Source: Chromobacterium aquaticum
Lineage (GTDB): Bacteria > Pseudomonadota > Gammaproteobacteria > Burkholderiales > Chromobacteriaceae
DNA length: 64,000 nt
Assembly (NCBI RefSeq): GCF_021129195.1
Contig: NZ_JAJOHW010000053.1
Location: 1-64,000 of the forward strand
Direction of reading: 5' to 3'
A program made the position numbers and the translations under genes. Shown piece after piece: positions 8,336 through 16,734 of the stretch. The notes under the pieces were generated by a model. The model saw only the letters and a list, made by a program, of their open reading frames with translations. It made no database searches and was not told where the DNA came from. Every line of letters starts with the position of its first letter. The first letter of the stretch is position 1.

Positions 8336-8935
8336 TTACAAATCCCCTGACTTGTGTTGCCTTCTCCACACCATCCAATACTCGCCGCCACCGAATACCG
8401 GCACGCCATCCGCCTGCTGCCGCTGACACTCCAACGTAAAAGCCGGCTCCAATAAAGCCCGCAGCGCCGGCACGCTCAAGCCGAACGGCGGGCCGCGTTG
8501 CGTGTCGGCAATGAAGAACACACCGGCCAGCACGCCTCCGGGCTTTAGCAGCCGCGCCATCTTGCTGGCGTAATCGGCATGCAGCCGCGGCGGCAACGCG
8601 CACAGAAACGCCCGTTCAAACACCGCATCAAAGGGCTTGTCCTCCGCCAGCGCGAAATAATCCGCCTGCCGGATAGAAGCTGCGGCCTGCGGCCATTGGG
8701 CCTGGGCGATCGCCACCGCCGCCTCGCTGAAATCGATGGCCAGCACCTGATGGCCACAATCCAGCAGCAGCGGCAGATCCCCGGCGCTGCCACAGCCGGG
8801 AATCAAGATTCGCCCCTGCGGCAGGCGCTGGAAAAAATCCAGCTCCGCCGCGCTCATGCGCGCCCCTTCCCAGGGGGTAACGCCATCGCGATAGCGCACA
8901 TCCCAAAATCCGGTCAAAGAGCTGTCCTGAGCCAT
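8336..8935 (-). CDS. TPMT-family class I SAM-dependent methyltransferase
   Basis: A 199-residue thiopurine S-methyltransferase-like protein. It begins with the family signature FWDVRYRDGVTPWEG, followed by the SAM-binding glycine loop ILIPGCGSAGD and the acidic VLAIDFSEAAV. Family members methylate thiol, selenium or tellurium compounds or small metabolites; the substrate is not readable here. I chose the ATG with GAGGAGAGGG upstream; a much longer N-terminal extension in the same frame overlaps the DUF1289 gene and is rejected. It follows the DUF1289 gene by 11 bp, so they are probably co-transcribed. Confidence 0.88.
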   Translation of the reverse strand: MAQDSSLTGFWDVRYRDGVTPWEGARMSAAELDFFQRLPQGRILIPGCGSAGDLPLLLDCGHQVLAIDFSEAAVAIAQAQWPQAAASIRQADYFALAEDKPFDAVFERAFLCALPPRLHADYASKMARLLKPGGVLAGVFFIADTQRGPPFGLSVPALRALLEPAFTLECQRQQADGVPVFGGGEYWMVWRRQHKSGDL

Positions 8936-8946
8936 AAGCCCTCTCC

Positions 8947-9339
8947 TCAGTTGCTGTCCGTTTCCGCCTGCTCGCGCAAGAACGCGGCCACTTGCGCCGG
9001 CCCCCAGCCGGCGCAGTCGCGCTGACGGGCCGCCTCCTCTCCGCGCCGCCACCACAAACAGTCCCCATCCATGCGAAACAGCCAGGGCAGGCAGGGAACG
9101 CTCATCCACTCGCCATCATCACGCGGGTGGAGCTGCGGCAGGCAGGCGAACACCGCGGCTATCTTCAGACCGCGCTGACGCAGCGGCAGTTGCTGCCACA
9201 CCAGCTCCCGCTCCGCCTCATCCATGAAGCACCACTGCGAGATCTCGTCGAAGCTACGCGCGCAACCACGGCAGATATCGTCGCCAACCGCGGTGGAACA
9301 CACGGCGATGCAGGGAGAATCAGGCCGCTTCGCGCTCAT
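8947..9339 (-). CDS. DUF1289 Cys-rich protein with C-terminal extension
   Basis: A 130-residue protein. The N-terminal DUF1289 domain has the family cysteine set C10, C14, C23 and C26 followed by the EIxxW motif (FDEISQW), which suggests a metal or Fe-S site. Most family members are about 60-90 residues, so the Trp-rich C-terminal half is an extension of unknown role. It is the first gene of a two-gene unit with the TPMT-like methyltransferase. Function unknown. Confidence 0.85.
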   Translation of the reverse strand: MSAKRPDSPCIAVCSTAVGDDICRGCARSFDEISQWCFMDEAERELVWQQLPLRQRGLKIAAVFACLPQLHPRDDGEWMSVPCLPWLFRMDGDCLWWRRGEEAARQRDCAGWGPAQVAAFLREQAETDSN

Positions 9340-9401
9340 GCCCCACCCCCTGCAACAATAATGTCATATTTCTTGACGCACCAAACTAAAGTGTCAGATA
9401 A

Positions 9402-9686
9402 ATGAATAGTCATAAAAATAAAATACCATCTGTCATGATCCGCAACGAGACCTTGATTTTCCGCACCCTACGCCTGCTGCAGACCATGCATGTTCAATAT
9501 TTGGAGGAGCGCAGGCTGTTTTTGGCGCTGACGCGCGAATCGGGCGGCGAGTATAGCGCCGCCGATGTGCATGAGCACCTAGTCTACATGCAGCAAAACG
9601 GCCTGCTCAAACCGATACGCACCGCCGACAACCATACCGCCTATGCGCTGGATTGGGGCGGCTACGATTACCTTGACGCGTCCTGA
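9402..9686 (+). CDS. Small hypothetical protein, possible winged helix
   Basis: A 94-residue basic protein of unknown function. Residues 45-80 (YSAADVHEHLVYMQQNGLL) look like the recognition region of a winged helix in which a 'no-longer-needed repressor' type helix is followed by a hairpin. There is no clear Shine-Dalgarno before this ATG or before the alternative ATG 11 codons later, so the start is uncertain. It is divergent from the DUF1289 gene and convergent with the oxidase gene. Confidence 0.6.
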   Translation: MNSHKNKIPSVMIRNETLIFRTLRLLQTMHVQYLEERRLFLALTRESGGEYSAADVHEHLVYMQQNGLLKPIRTADNHTAYALDWGGYDYLDAS

Positions 9687-9727
9687 GTACGCTCAAACCC
9701 CGCTTCGCCATGAGCTAGTCCTAATAC

Positions 9728-9751
9728 AAAAGGCAGCCTGACGGCTGCCTT
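9728..9751. terminator. Terminator between the 94-residue protein and the oxidase gene
   Basis: A stem AAGGCAGCC/GGCTGCCTT with a 4-nt loop is followed on the minus strand by TTTT; it lies 34 bases past the oxidase stop. Confidence 0.7.
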
Positions 9752-9784
9752 GAACGGGCGGGACATCTCCACTCCGGCATTGGA

Positions 9785-11074
9785 TCACAGATAATCGCGC
9801 ATCCGGAAATAAGCCATGCCCAACACCAGCGCCGGCGTGCGCAGCCATTTGCCGCCGGGGAAGTCATTATGGCGAATCCTGCCGAAAAGATCGAAGCGCG
9901 AAGCATCGCCGGCCACCGCCTCCGCCACCACCTTGCCGGCCAAGCCAGTGATATTGACGCCATGGCCGGAGAAACCCTGTAAGTAATAGATATTGCCGTC
10001 CAGCCGCCCGAAGTCCGGCGCTCGGTTCACCGTGATATCGCAATACCCGCCCCAGGCGTAATCGATCTTGACATCGGCCAACTGCGGGAACACCCGCAGC
10101 ATATCGTTGCGCATGCCGGCGGCGAGATTGGCCGGCTCGTGTCCGGAATAGCTGACCTTGCCGCCGAACAAGAGCCGGTGATCGGCGGACAGGCGGTAGT
10201 AATCCAGCACAAAGTTGGTATCGCACACCGCCATATCGTTGGCGATCAAGGCCGCGGCCCTCTCCTTCCCCAAAGGCTCGGTGGCGATCACATAAGTGCC
10301 GGCCGGCATGATCTTGCGCTCCAGCTCCGGCACCAGCGCGCCGATATAGGAATTGCAGGCCAGCACCACTTGGCCGCAGTTGACTACGCCGCGCTCGGTC
10401 GCCACTTGCGGCCGCGCCCCTCGCGTCAGCCGCAATGCCGGGCTTTGCTCATAAATCGCGACGCCGGCCTCGCGCGCGGCACGGGCCAGGCCCAGCGTGT
10501 AGTTCAATGGATGCAGATGACCCGAGCGCGGATCGAACAAACCTCCCTGATAGCGCTCGCTGGCCAGCCGTGCGCCCAGCTCCGCCTTGCCCCACAGCTG
10601 CATGCCGCCATAGCCGTAGACTTGTTCCGCCTCGCGCTGCCAATCCTCCAGCTCCCGCATATGCCGCGGCTTCACCGCCACGCTGACATAGCCGCGACGC
10701 CAGTCGCAATCGATGCGGTGCCGGCTGACGCGCTGCTCGATGATTTCCACCGCCTCCACCGACATGTCCCACATCTGCCTGGCCAGGCCATCGCCTAGCT
10801 GCGCACTCAAGGTGTCGATGCCGCAGGCGTAGCCGGCAATCACTTGCCCGCCGTTGCGCCCGGATGCGCCAAAGCCGATGCTCGCGCCTTCCAGCAGCGC
10901 CACCGAAAAACCGCGCTCGCGCAAATTCAGCGCCGCCGACAGCCCAGCCAGCCCGCCGCCCACCACGCAGACATCGCAATCGACACGCCCCTGCAACGCC
11001 GCTCCGGGCTCCCAGGGCAGAGCGGTGGCGGCGTAATAGGATGGAGCGTGAGCCTGATGGGCAAAGCTAAGCAT
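9785..11074 (-). CDS. PuuB-like FAD-dependent oxidase (gamma-glutamylputrescine oxidase family)
   Basis: A 429-residue DAO-family flavoenzyme. The N-terminal dinucleotide fold has CDVCVVGGGLAGLSAA (about residues 33-48) and GFGASGRNGGQV, which is characteristic of PuuB and its relatives. These oxidise gamma-glutamyl-putrescine or similar amines in the cytoplasm, giving aldehyde, ammonia and H2O2. The C-terminal GYCDITVNRAPDFGR and YYLQGFSGHGVN segments match the family substrate/FAD domain. It lies just downstream of potG, but a strong terminator separates them. Polyamine-linked catabolism is the best inference; exact substrate not shown. Confidence 0.87.
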   Translation of the reverse strand: MLSFAHQAHAPSYYAATALPWEPGAALQGRVDCDVCVVGGGLAGLSAALNLRERGFSVALLEGASIGFGASGRNGGQVIAGYACGIDTLSAQLGDGLARQMWDMSVEAVEIIEQRVSRHRIDCDWRRGYVSVAVKPRHMRELEDWQREAEQVYGYGGMQLWGKAELGARLASERYQGGLFDPRSGHLHPLNYTLGLARAAREAGVAIYEQSPALRLTRGARPQVATERGVVNCGQVVLACNSYIGALVPELERKIMPAGTYVIATEPLGKERAAALIANDMAVCDTNFVLDYYRLSADHRLLFGGKVSYSGHEPANLAAGMRNDMLRVFPQLADVKIDYAWGGYCDITVNRAPDFGRLDGNIYYLQGFSGHGVNITGLAGKVVAEAVAGDASRFDLFGRIRHNDFPGGKWLRTPALVLGMAYFRMRDYL

Positions 11075-11143
11075 GAAGACCTCTCAATGAAAACAGGAAT
11101 GGCGGCCAAAGCCGGGCGGATCAAACGCCTCGGGGAAGAGAAG

Positions 11144-11170
11144 AAAAAGCGGATGCCATGCGGCATCCGC
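11144..11170 (-). terminator. Strong terminator after potG
   Basis: A perfect 9-bp stem GCGGATGCC/GGCATCCGC with a 4-nt loop is followed on the minus strand by TTTTT, 20 bases past the potG stop. It uncouples potG from the oxidase gene. Confidence 0.88.
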
Positions 11171-11189
11171 TGCGGCGCGTGCGTGGGCG

Positions 11190-12365
11190 CTAGCGCGTCA
11201 ACACCACCGGCACATCCTGGCGCCAGCTGACGAAGACCGGATCTCCCCAGGTCGGCGCGGTTTCCGCCGCATCGTACCAGCGCGACGAAGGCACCACCGA
11301 TTTGACGACCTTGCCGCTGGCCAGTTTCACGTGATAGATGGAATAGCTGCCCAGATAGGCGATATCCTCCACCACGCCGGCGGCGGTGTTCGGCCCCGCT
11401 GGCAGCGGCTTCACGTCCAGTCTCACATCCTCGGGACGAATGCTGGCCCAGACATGCATGCCCTTGGGGCCGGTGATGCCGTGATCCACGCGGATGTCTC
11501 CGCCCAGTTCCTGCGAGCGGATCTCCACCAGATCCGGCTCATCCACCACCACCGCGCCCTCGAAGATATTGCTCTCGCCGATGAATTCCGCGGTGAAGCG
11601 ACAGTTGGGGTAGTCATAGATTTCCGATGGCGTGCCCACTTGCAGCAGGCAGCCTTCGCTCATGATGCCGATGCGGCTGGCCATGGTCATCGCCTCTTCC
11701 TGATCATGGGTGACCATGATGCAGGTCACGCCCACCTGTTCGATGGTATTGACTAGCTCCAGCTGGGTCTGCTGGCGCAGCTTCTTGTCCAGCGCCCCCA
11801 ATGGCTCATCCAGCAGCAGCAGCTTGGGCCGCTTCACCAGGCTGCGCGCCAGCGCCACCCGCTGCTGTTGGCCGCCGGACAGCTGGTGCGGCTTGCGGTT
11901 GGCGTATTTGCGCATCTGCACCAGGTCCAGCATCTTGCCCACCCGCTCGGCGATCTCGTCCCGCGGCACCTTGTCCTGCTTCAGGCCAAACGCCACATTC
12001 TGCTCCACCGTCATGTGCGGAAACAGCGCATAGCTCTGGAACATCATATTGACCGGCCGCTCATACGGCTGCAGCCCCTGCATGTCCTCGCCGTCCAGGA
12101 TGATGCGGCCCGAGGTCGGCGTTTCCATGCCGGCCAGCATGCGCAGCAAGGTGGACTTGCCGCAGCCGGAGCTGCCGAGCAGCGCGAAGATTTCATTCTT
12201 GCGGATATCCAGGTCGACATGGTCCACCGCCACATGGTCGCCGAATTTCTTCAGCACGCCGGCAATGCGCAGATAGGCTTTGTCGTCGGAACGGGCATTG
12301 GCGGCCTGGAGACTCTGGGCGGCCACAGCGGCTTGGGCCGGCTTGGCGGCAACAGCTTGCGTCAT
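11190..12365 (-). CDS. potG: Polyamine (putrescine) ABC transporter ATPase
   Basis: A 391-residue ATPase of the PotA/PotG type that energises polyamine uptake at the inner membrane. Walker [10 protein letters not shown], the Q-loop [13 protein letters not shown], signature LSGGQQQR, Walker B LLLLDEP and the H-loop THDQEEA are all intact. A C-terminal TOBE-type regulatory domain follows from about residue 270. The N-terminal 30 residues are Ala-rich and unusual. The permease and binding-protein genes are not adjacent: upstream are a MITE and an opposite-strand gene, downstream a terminator. It must therefore work with subunits encoded elsewhere, or be an orphan. Confidence 0.9.
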   Translation of the reverse strand: MTQAVAAKPAQAAVAAQSLQAANARSDDKAYLRIAGVLKKFGDHVAVDHVDLDIRKNEIFALLGSSGCGKSTLLRMLAGMETPTSGRIILDGEDMQGLQPYERPVNMMFQSYALFPHMTVEQNVAFGLKQDKVPRDEIAERVGKMLDLVQMRKYANRKPHQLSGGQQQRVALARSLVKRPKLLLLDEPLGALDKKLRQQTQLELVNTIEQVGVTCIMVTHDQEEAMTMASRIGIMSEGCLLQVGTPSEIYDYPNCRFTAEFIGESNIFEGAVVVDEPDLVEIRSQELGGDIRVDHGITGPKGMHVWASIRPEDVRLDVKPLPAGPNTAAGVVEDIAYLGSYSIYHVKLASGKVVKSVVPSSRWYDAAETAPTWGDPVFVSWRQDVPVVLTR

Positions 12366-13109
12366 GATGGGCTTCCTCTCTTGCGATCTTGCAGCGGCGG
12401 GAGCCGGCTGCGGCTGCCTGTGACACTTTTATATAGATCGTCACGGCAGCGGTCGATTCCTTGCTTGAAATCGCGCCGGTCCAGACCGACGCGCTGACGG
12501 GCCTGATGCCCGGCGTCTAAGAGCCTGTTCAAAGTCTCGCGAGCAAGAGCGAGACAAGGCGAAAACGGCTGAGAAAGCGGAATGTACACACGGTACATGA
12601 GCATTTCGAAGTCGTTTTCAACGCCGTATCGCCGAAGCACAGCAGACTATGAACAGGTTCTAAGGACCGCCGGGCGGGCCCGCCGCAAGCGCGCGCGGCC
12701 ATGCCGCCGCAGCCATGCCTGTTGCCAACATGATGTCTCCTCTGTATGGCCGCCATCCGCGCGGCTCGGCTGCCGCGGCGCCGGCAAGCGCCTTTGTCGT
12801 TTTAGTCCTGTCTAGAAGACTATGTCACGTTTAATAAATTTGACAACATCTAGCTCCAGCGCCATCAGAAAATCATCACAGCTGTGGCGCGCGCACATCA
12901 CCCCGCCATGCCTGTCAAACAAAGAACTCCTCTGCCGAACCGCTTGCGTTCAGCGGCAGCGCCTGATTCGGAATTGTTTAATTCGTCAAACACCCATCCT
13001 GTCCACGCGGCTTAGAAACCCGTCATGGCGCTTGCCGGCTACCCAGCAAGCGCCGCCACGCTCTAGAATGAATTGACGCCGCGCAAGGCCAGAACCGAGG
13101 AGCTCCGCC
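12366..13109. other. Long intergenic region with MITE
   Basis: 744 bases lie between potG (minus) and the alpha/beta hydrolase (plus). A 140-bp MITE sits at 12521-12660. The remainder holds a TTGACA at 12840-12845 with no convincing -10, a TAGAAT at 13064-13069 that may belong to the hydrolase promoter, and a 23-codon minus-strand reading frame at 12660-12731 with a good GAGGAG that I do not call as a gene. No conserved protein or RNA was recognised. Confidence 0.6.
12521..12660 (+). repeat. MITE copy 1 (140 bp), IS5/IS1031-like target duplication
   Basis: The element begins GAGCCTGTTCAAAGTCT and ends with the imperfect inverse, AGACTATGAACAGGTTC. TAA is duplicated on both sides (12518-12520 and 12661-12663). 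The middle holds a hairpin with stem ATGTAC/GTACAT and a 5-nt loop (ACACG). The same 140-bp element lies inverted at 60772-60911. There is no transposase, so this is a non-autonomous element. TNA duplications are typical of the IS1031 group of IS5-family transposases. Confidence 0.85.
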
Positions 13110-13898
13110 ATGCCCTATGCCGAAATCGCCGGACACGATGTCTATTACGAAACGAGCGGCCAGGGCTCCCAGGTGCTGGCGCTGTTCAACGGCATCACCA
13201 TGTCCACCGCCGCCTGGGCCTTGCTGCAGCCGCAGCTGGAGCCCCATTTCCAGCTGCTGCGCTTCGACTTCCTGGGCCAGGGGCAAAGCGACCATCCCGG
13301 CGGGGACAAATATCCGCTGAGCGAACAGGCCGATCTTGCCGCCGGTCTGTTGAATCATTTGGGCATAGATCAGGTCTATCTGACTGGCTTGTCTTACGGC
13401 GGCATGGTGGCGCAGCATTTCGCGCACCGTCATCCGCAACGCGTGTCGCGGCTGTTGCTGGCCGCCACGCTGGCGTGGGCCGACAGCGTCAATAACCGCA
13501 TCAGCGACAGCTGGCTGGCAGCAAATCTCAGCGGCGGCCTGGACTTGCGTTACGCCGTCAGCGTGCCCTGGCTGTTTTCCAGCCGCTTCCTCGCCAGCAA
13601 CGCCACCCTGCTTGACGATATGAAGTTGATCGCCGGCATGGTGGACTGGGATGCGGTGATCCGGCTGATCGCGGGCGTCGCCGATCATGACGCGCGCACC
13701 TGGCTACACGAGCTGACCATGCCCTGCCATATACTGGTTGGCGACGAGGACCGCCTGACGCCGCTATATCAAGCCGAGCTATTACACGAGCGCCTGCCCG
13801 GCGCGCAGCTGGAAATCCTGCCGGGCGTCGCCCATGTGTTGCACATCGAGGCGGCCGACGCGTTTGTCCGCAGCATCATCCGTTTCGGCCAAGGCTGA
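13110..13898 (+). CDS. Alpha/beta-fold hydrolase
   Basis: A 262-residue cytoplasmic hydrolase of the 3-oxoadipate enol-lactonase-like branch. The nucleophile elbow is GLSYGG with Ser95, the acid is probably Asp214 in GDEDRLTP, and the base His242 in GVAHVLHIE; the oxyanion region FNGIT lies near residue 27. Full length with GAGGAG 6 nt before the start. A crotonase gene follows 30 bp later on the same strand, so a shared acyl or CoA-ester pathway is plausible, but the substrate is unknown. Confidence 0.88.
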   Translation: MPYAEIAGHDVYYETSGQGSQVLALFNGITMSTAAWALLQPQLEPHFQLLRFDFLGQGQSDHPGGDKYPLSEQADLAAGLLNHLGIDQVYLTGLSYGGMVAQHFAHRHPQRVSRLLLAATLAWADSVNNRISDSWLAANLSGGLDLRYAVSVPWLFSSRFLASNATLLDDMKLIAGMVDWDAVIRLIAGVADHDARTWLHELTMPCHILVGDEDRLTPLYQAELLHERLPGAQLEILPGVAHVLHIEAADAFVRSIIRFGQG

Positions 13899-13928
13899 AA
13901 CCTCCACCATCAGAACAAGGAAAACCCA

Positions 13929-14717
13929 ATGACCGCCGAGTCCGTTTTGCTTGCCGTTGACCCCAAGGGAATCGCCACCGTCACCCTCAACCGCGCCGAA
14001 CGACTGAACGCGCTGGACGATAGCGGCGTCAGTTTGCTGACCGCCATGCTGGAAACCCTGGCCGAGGACGCCAGCGTGCGCGCCGTGGTGCTGACCGGCA
14101 ACGGCATCAGTTTCTCCGCCGGCCACGACATCGACTGGATGCGGCGCATGGCCGAGTTCGGCCGCGAGGAGCTGGAACGCCATGCCCGGCTGCTGGCCAG
14201 GCTGCTGCGCACGCTGGACACCCTGCCCAAGCCCACCATCGCCAAGATCCAGGGCTCGGCCTTCGGTCTGGGCGCAGGGCTGGTCGCCTGCTGCGACGTG
14301 TCCATCGCCGCTTCGGAAGCCTTGTTCAGCTTTTCCGACGTCAAGCTGGGCGTGATCCCGGCGCTGGTGGCGCCCTACATGGTGCGCGCCATCGGCGAAC
14401 GCGCCACCCGCCGCTACTTCATGACCGCGGAGCGCTTCAACGCCGGCAAGGCCAAGCGCCTGGGGCTGGTGCATCAGGTGGTGGAAGGAGACGAACTGGA
14501 CATGGCGGTGGACTTCCTGATCAATCACCTGCTGATCAACAGCCCGGCCGCGATGCTGGAAGCCAAGCGGTTGCTGGCCGACATCGCCGGCCAGGAGGTC
14601 AGCGAGGCCACGGTGGAAACCTGCATCCAGCGCATCGTCGCCGTTCGCCTGAGCGAGGAGGGCCGCGAGGGGGTGCAGGCCATGCTGGAAAAACGCAAGC
14701 CTTCGTGGATGGATTGA
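13929..14717 (+). CDS. Enoyl-CoA hydratase/isomerase-family protein with altered active site
   Basis: A 262-residue crotonase-fold protein. The oxyanion-hole segments FSAGHDIDWM (about 62-71) and QGSAFGLGAGLVA (108-120) are present. When aligned by eye to hydratases, the first catalytic Glu position is Gly117 and the second is Asp137 (FSFSDVKLG). Simple syn-hydration by the two-Glu mechanism is therefore unlikely; isomerase, hydrolase or a specialised lyase chemistry is more probable. It has AAGGAAAA upstream and is in a unit with the alpha/beta hydrolase. Confidence 0.85.
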   Translation: MTAESVLLAVDPKGIATVTLNRAERLNALDDSGVSLLTAMLETLAEDASVRAVVLTGNGISFSAGHDIDWMRRMAEFGREELERHARLLARLLRTLDTLPKPTIAKIQGSAFGLGAGLVACCDVSIAASEALFSFSDVKLGVIPALVAPYMVRAIGERATRRYFMTAERFNAGKAKRLGLVHQVVEGDELDMAVDFLINHLLINSPAAMLEAKRLLADIAGQEVSEATVETCIQRIVAVRLSEEGREGVQAMLEKRKPSWMD

Positions 14718-14804
14718 AGCCGCACTGACACGCAGGCCAGCGCGGCTGGCCCTGCCGCGCCATGGATGCGACAATGCGGCCAACTTCACCGCATTGTTGC
14801 CGCC

Positions 14805-16220
14805 ATGTCCAATCACAGCTTCTTCTGGCACGACTACGAAACCTTCGGCGCCGTGCCGCGTCAAGACCGCCCATCGCAGTTCGCCGGTATTCGCACCGAT
14901 GCCGACCTCAATGAAATCGGCGAACCGGTGATGCTCTACTGCCGACCGGCGCCCGATTACCTGCCCACCCCAGTGGCCTGCCTGCTGACCGGCATTACCC
15001 CGCAATGGTGTTTGCAACACGGCGTGGCCGAGCACGAATTCGCCGGCGTGATCGAACGCGAATTGGCGACGCCGGGCACCATAGGCGTCGGTTACAACTC
15101 CATCCGCTTCGACGATGAAGTCACCCGCTTCCTGTTCTGGCGCAATCTGATCGATCCCTATGCGCGCGAATGGCAAAACCAGTGCGGCCGCTGGGATCTG
15201 CTGGACCTGGTGCGCGCCACCTTCGCGCTGCGGCCGGAAGGCATCAGCTGGCCGCAGCACGAGGACGGCCGCCCCAGCTTCAAGCTGGAGCACCTGAGCG
15301 CCGCCAACGGCCTGGCGCACGAAGCCGCCCACGACGCCTTGTCCGACGTGCGCGCCACCATCGCGCTGGCGCGCCTGATCAAACAGCGCCAGCCCAAGTT
15401 GTTCGACTTCTATCTATCGCTGCGCAAGAAGGACGCGGTCAAGGTCCAGCTCAGCCTGCACGATCCCAAGCCGGCGCTGCACATCTCCGGCATGTACGGC
15501 GCCGAGCGCGGCAATATGGCGGTGGTGTGGCCGCTGGCGGCGCATCCCTACAATGCCAATGAAGTGATTGTCTGGGACCTGGCCCACGATCCGCGCGAAC
15601 TGCAAGGCCTGGGACCGGACGCCATCCGCCAGCGCCTATACACCCGCAGCGAGGACTTGCCGGAAGGCGTGCAGCGCTTGCCGCTGAAGACCGTGCACAT
15701 CAACAAATCGCCGTTCGTGGTCGCCAATCTCAAGGTGCTGAGTCCGGAGCGCGCCGCGCATTGGAGCATGGACATGGACGCGATCCAGCGCCATGCCGAT
15801 TACGCGCGCGCGCTGCCGGAACTGACACCGATCTGGCGCCAGGTCTACAAGCGCGAAGCCGGGGACGTCCGCGATGTCGATGAAAACCTCTACGGCGGCT
15901 TTGTTTCCAATAATGACCGCAAGGTGCTGACCAAGCTGCGCCGGATGTCGGCCGATCAGCTCAGCGGCGAGATGGCCTTTTTCGAAGACGCGCAACTGGC
16001 CGAGCTGCTGTTCCGCTACCGGGCGCGCAATTTTCCGCGCTCGCTATCTGGTGAGGAACAACAGCGCTGGCAAGCCTGGCGCCAAACCAAGCTGAACGGC
16101 GAAGCTGGACGCGGCTTCCCGCAGTTCCGCCAGGAGCTGGCGGAGGCCCGCGCCGGCGAGCTTGACACCAAGGCCCAGCACATCCTGGAGCAGTTGGAAG
16201 CCTACGCCGCTCAGCTGTAA
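14805..16220 (+). CDS. sbcB: Exodeoxyribonuclease I
   Basis: A 471-residue 3'-to-5' single-strand-specific DNA exonuclease involved in recombination and mismatch repair. The DnaQ-like N-terminus begins with the metal-binding D-x-E of HDYETFG (Asp10, Glu12); further acidic residues include HDALSDVRAT. The SH3-like and helical C-terminal domains typical of ExoI follow to full length. The start is the ATG thirteen codons into the open frame, which gives the canonical N-terminus. The stop codon TAA is directly followed by a 12-bp MITE end. Confidence 0.95.
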   Translation: MSNHSFFWHDYETFGAVPRQDRPSQFAGIRTDADLNEIGEPVMLYCRPAPDYLPTPVACLLTGITPQWCLQHGVAEHEFAGVIERELATPGTIGVGYNSIRFDDEVTRFLFWRNLIDPYAREWQNQCGRWDLLDLVRATFALRPEGISWPQHEDGRPSFKLEHLSAANGLAHEAAHDALSDVRATIALARLIKQRQPKLFDFYLSLRKKDAVKVQLSLHDPKPALHISGMYGAERGNMAVVWPLAAHPYNANEVIVWDLAHDPRELQGLGPDAIRQRLYTRSEDLPEGVQRLPLKTVHINKSPFVVANLKVLSPERAAHWSMDMDAIQRHADYARALPELTPIWRQVYKREAGDVRDVDENLYGGFVSNNDRKVLTKLRRMSADQLSGEMAFFEDAQLAELLFRYRARNFPRSLSGEEQQRWQAWRQTKLNGEAGRGFPQFRQELAEARAGELDTKAQHILEQLEAYAAQL

Positions 16221-16232
16221 GAGCCTGTTCAA
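16221..16232 (+). repeat. Solo MITE end after sbcB
   Basis: GAGCCTGTTCAA, identical to the first 12 bases of the MITE, follows the TAA stop of sbcB. No matching second end was found nearby, so it is either a remnant or a chance match. Confidence 0.45.
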
Positions 16233-16272
16233 CGCCCGCCACGACGAAACCAGGCCTTGCGGCCGTCAGCGT

Positions 16273-16301
16273 GAAATGCTCGGCTGCGGGCCGAGCATTT
16301 C
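16273..16301. repeat. Perfect 12-bp inverted repeat between convergent genes
   Basis: GAAATGCTCGGC and its exact inverse are separated by 5 nt. Neither strand has a T tract after the stem, so it is not a classical intrinsic terminator. It may act as a transcript-end hairpin for sbcB. Confidence 0.6.
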
Positions 16302-16337
16302 AAAAACCAATGCGCGCGGCGGACTTTGGGCAGGTTC

Positions 16338-16448
16338 TCACAACCGGCGCACATAGCGCCTGGCAACGAGCAAGGCCGCCAAACTCAGAACCACGATCAG
16401 CGCCATGGCCAAGACACATGCGCCCTCGTAGGCCCAGTAGCCGGACAT
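16338..16448 (-). CDS. 36-residue single-span membrane protein
   Basis: A tiny protein, MSGYWAYEGACVLAMALIVV..., with one hydrophobic helix (about residues 10-30) and a basic RRYVRRL tail, so an N-out/C-in or stop-transfer topology is plausible. GGAG lies 6 nt before the second of two close ATGs, which I chose as start; the first ATG touches the Shine-Dalgarno. The start lies 10 bases after the stop of the preceding 91-residue gene, in one operon with the DMT transporter. Function unknown; possibly a small subunit or regulator of the transporter. Confidence 0.6.
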   Translation of the reverse strand: MSGYWAYEGACVLAMALIVVLSLAALLVARRYVRRL

Positions 16449-16458
16449 CGCCATCTCC

Positions 16459-16734
16459 TCAAGCCAGGCCGGTCTGGCGCATGCGCTCCAGACCGAAGGC
16501 ACTGATCCGGTAATTGAACAATAAGCGCCCATCCTCGGCACGCCAGCGCTCGCTCAGTGCCACGACCAGGCCGCTGGCGCTCAAATCGGCCAGATTGGCT
16601 CGCACCATGCCCAGCCAATAAGCGTCCTCCGGCTTGCGGTATTCGCGGCAGATGCGGCCGGCCAGTTCGATATCCCACAAGCCGGGCTGCCTGGCCAAGG
16701 CCTGCAGGATAAAACCCTTGATATGGATCTTCAT
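16459..16734 (-). CDS. 91-residue small protein, possible winged-helix
   Basis: A small soluble protein of unknown function. The pattern of helices (IKGFILQALARQPGLWDIELAGRICREY) followed by a short hairpin near the end (RLLFNYRISAFGLERM) resembles a winged-helix DNA-binding or protein-interaction fold. Its ATG overlaps the stop codon of the DMT transporter gene (ATGA), with GGAGGAGGGGGC before it, so translation is coupled. The tight coupling suggests a role in the transporter's function or control. Confidence 0.72.
   Translation of the reverse strand: MKIHIKGFILQALARQPGLWDIELAGRICREYRKPEDAYWLGMVRANLADLSASGLVVALSERWRAEDGRLLFNYRISAFGLERMRQTGLA

Noticed and set aside
12362-12640. 92-codon frame with LRRYGVEN...RETLNRLL
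   Set aside because: The recognisable part is only the translated MITE; the same peptide comes from the MITE copy at 60771.
12660-12731. 23-codon minus-strand frame with a good GAGGAG
   Set aside because: Not a clear signal peptide and too short; it may be the cut 5' end of a gene upstream of potG, but nothing downstream of the MITE continues it.
13782-15332. 516-codon minus-strand frame opposite the hydrolase, crotonase and sbcB
   Set aside because: Spans three well-supported genes on the other strand and has no domain pattern.
16273-16301. Intrinsic terminator after sbcB
   Set aside because: Perfect stem but no T tract on either strand, so reported only as an inverted repeat.
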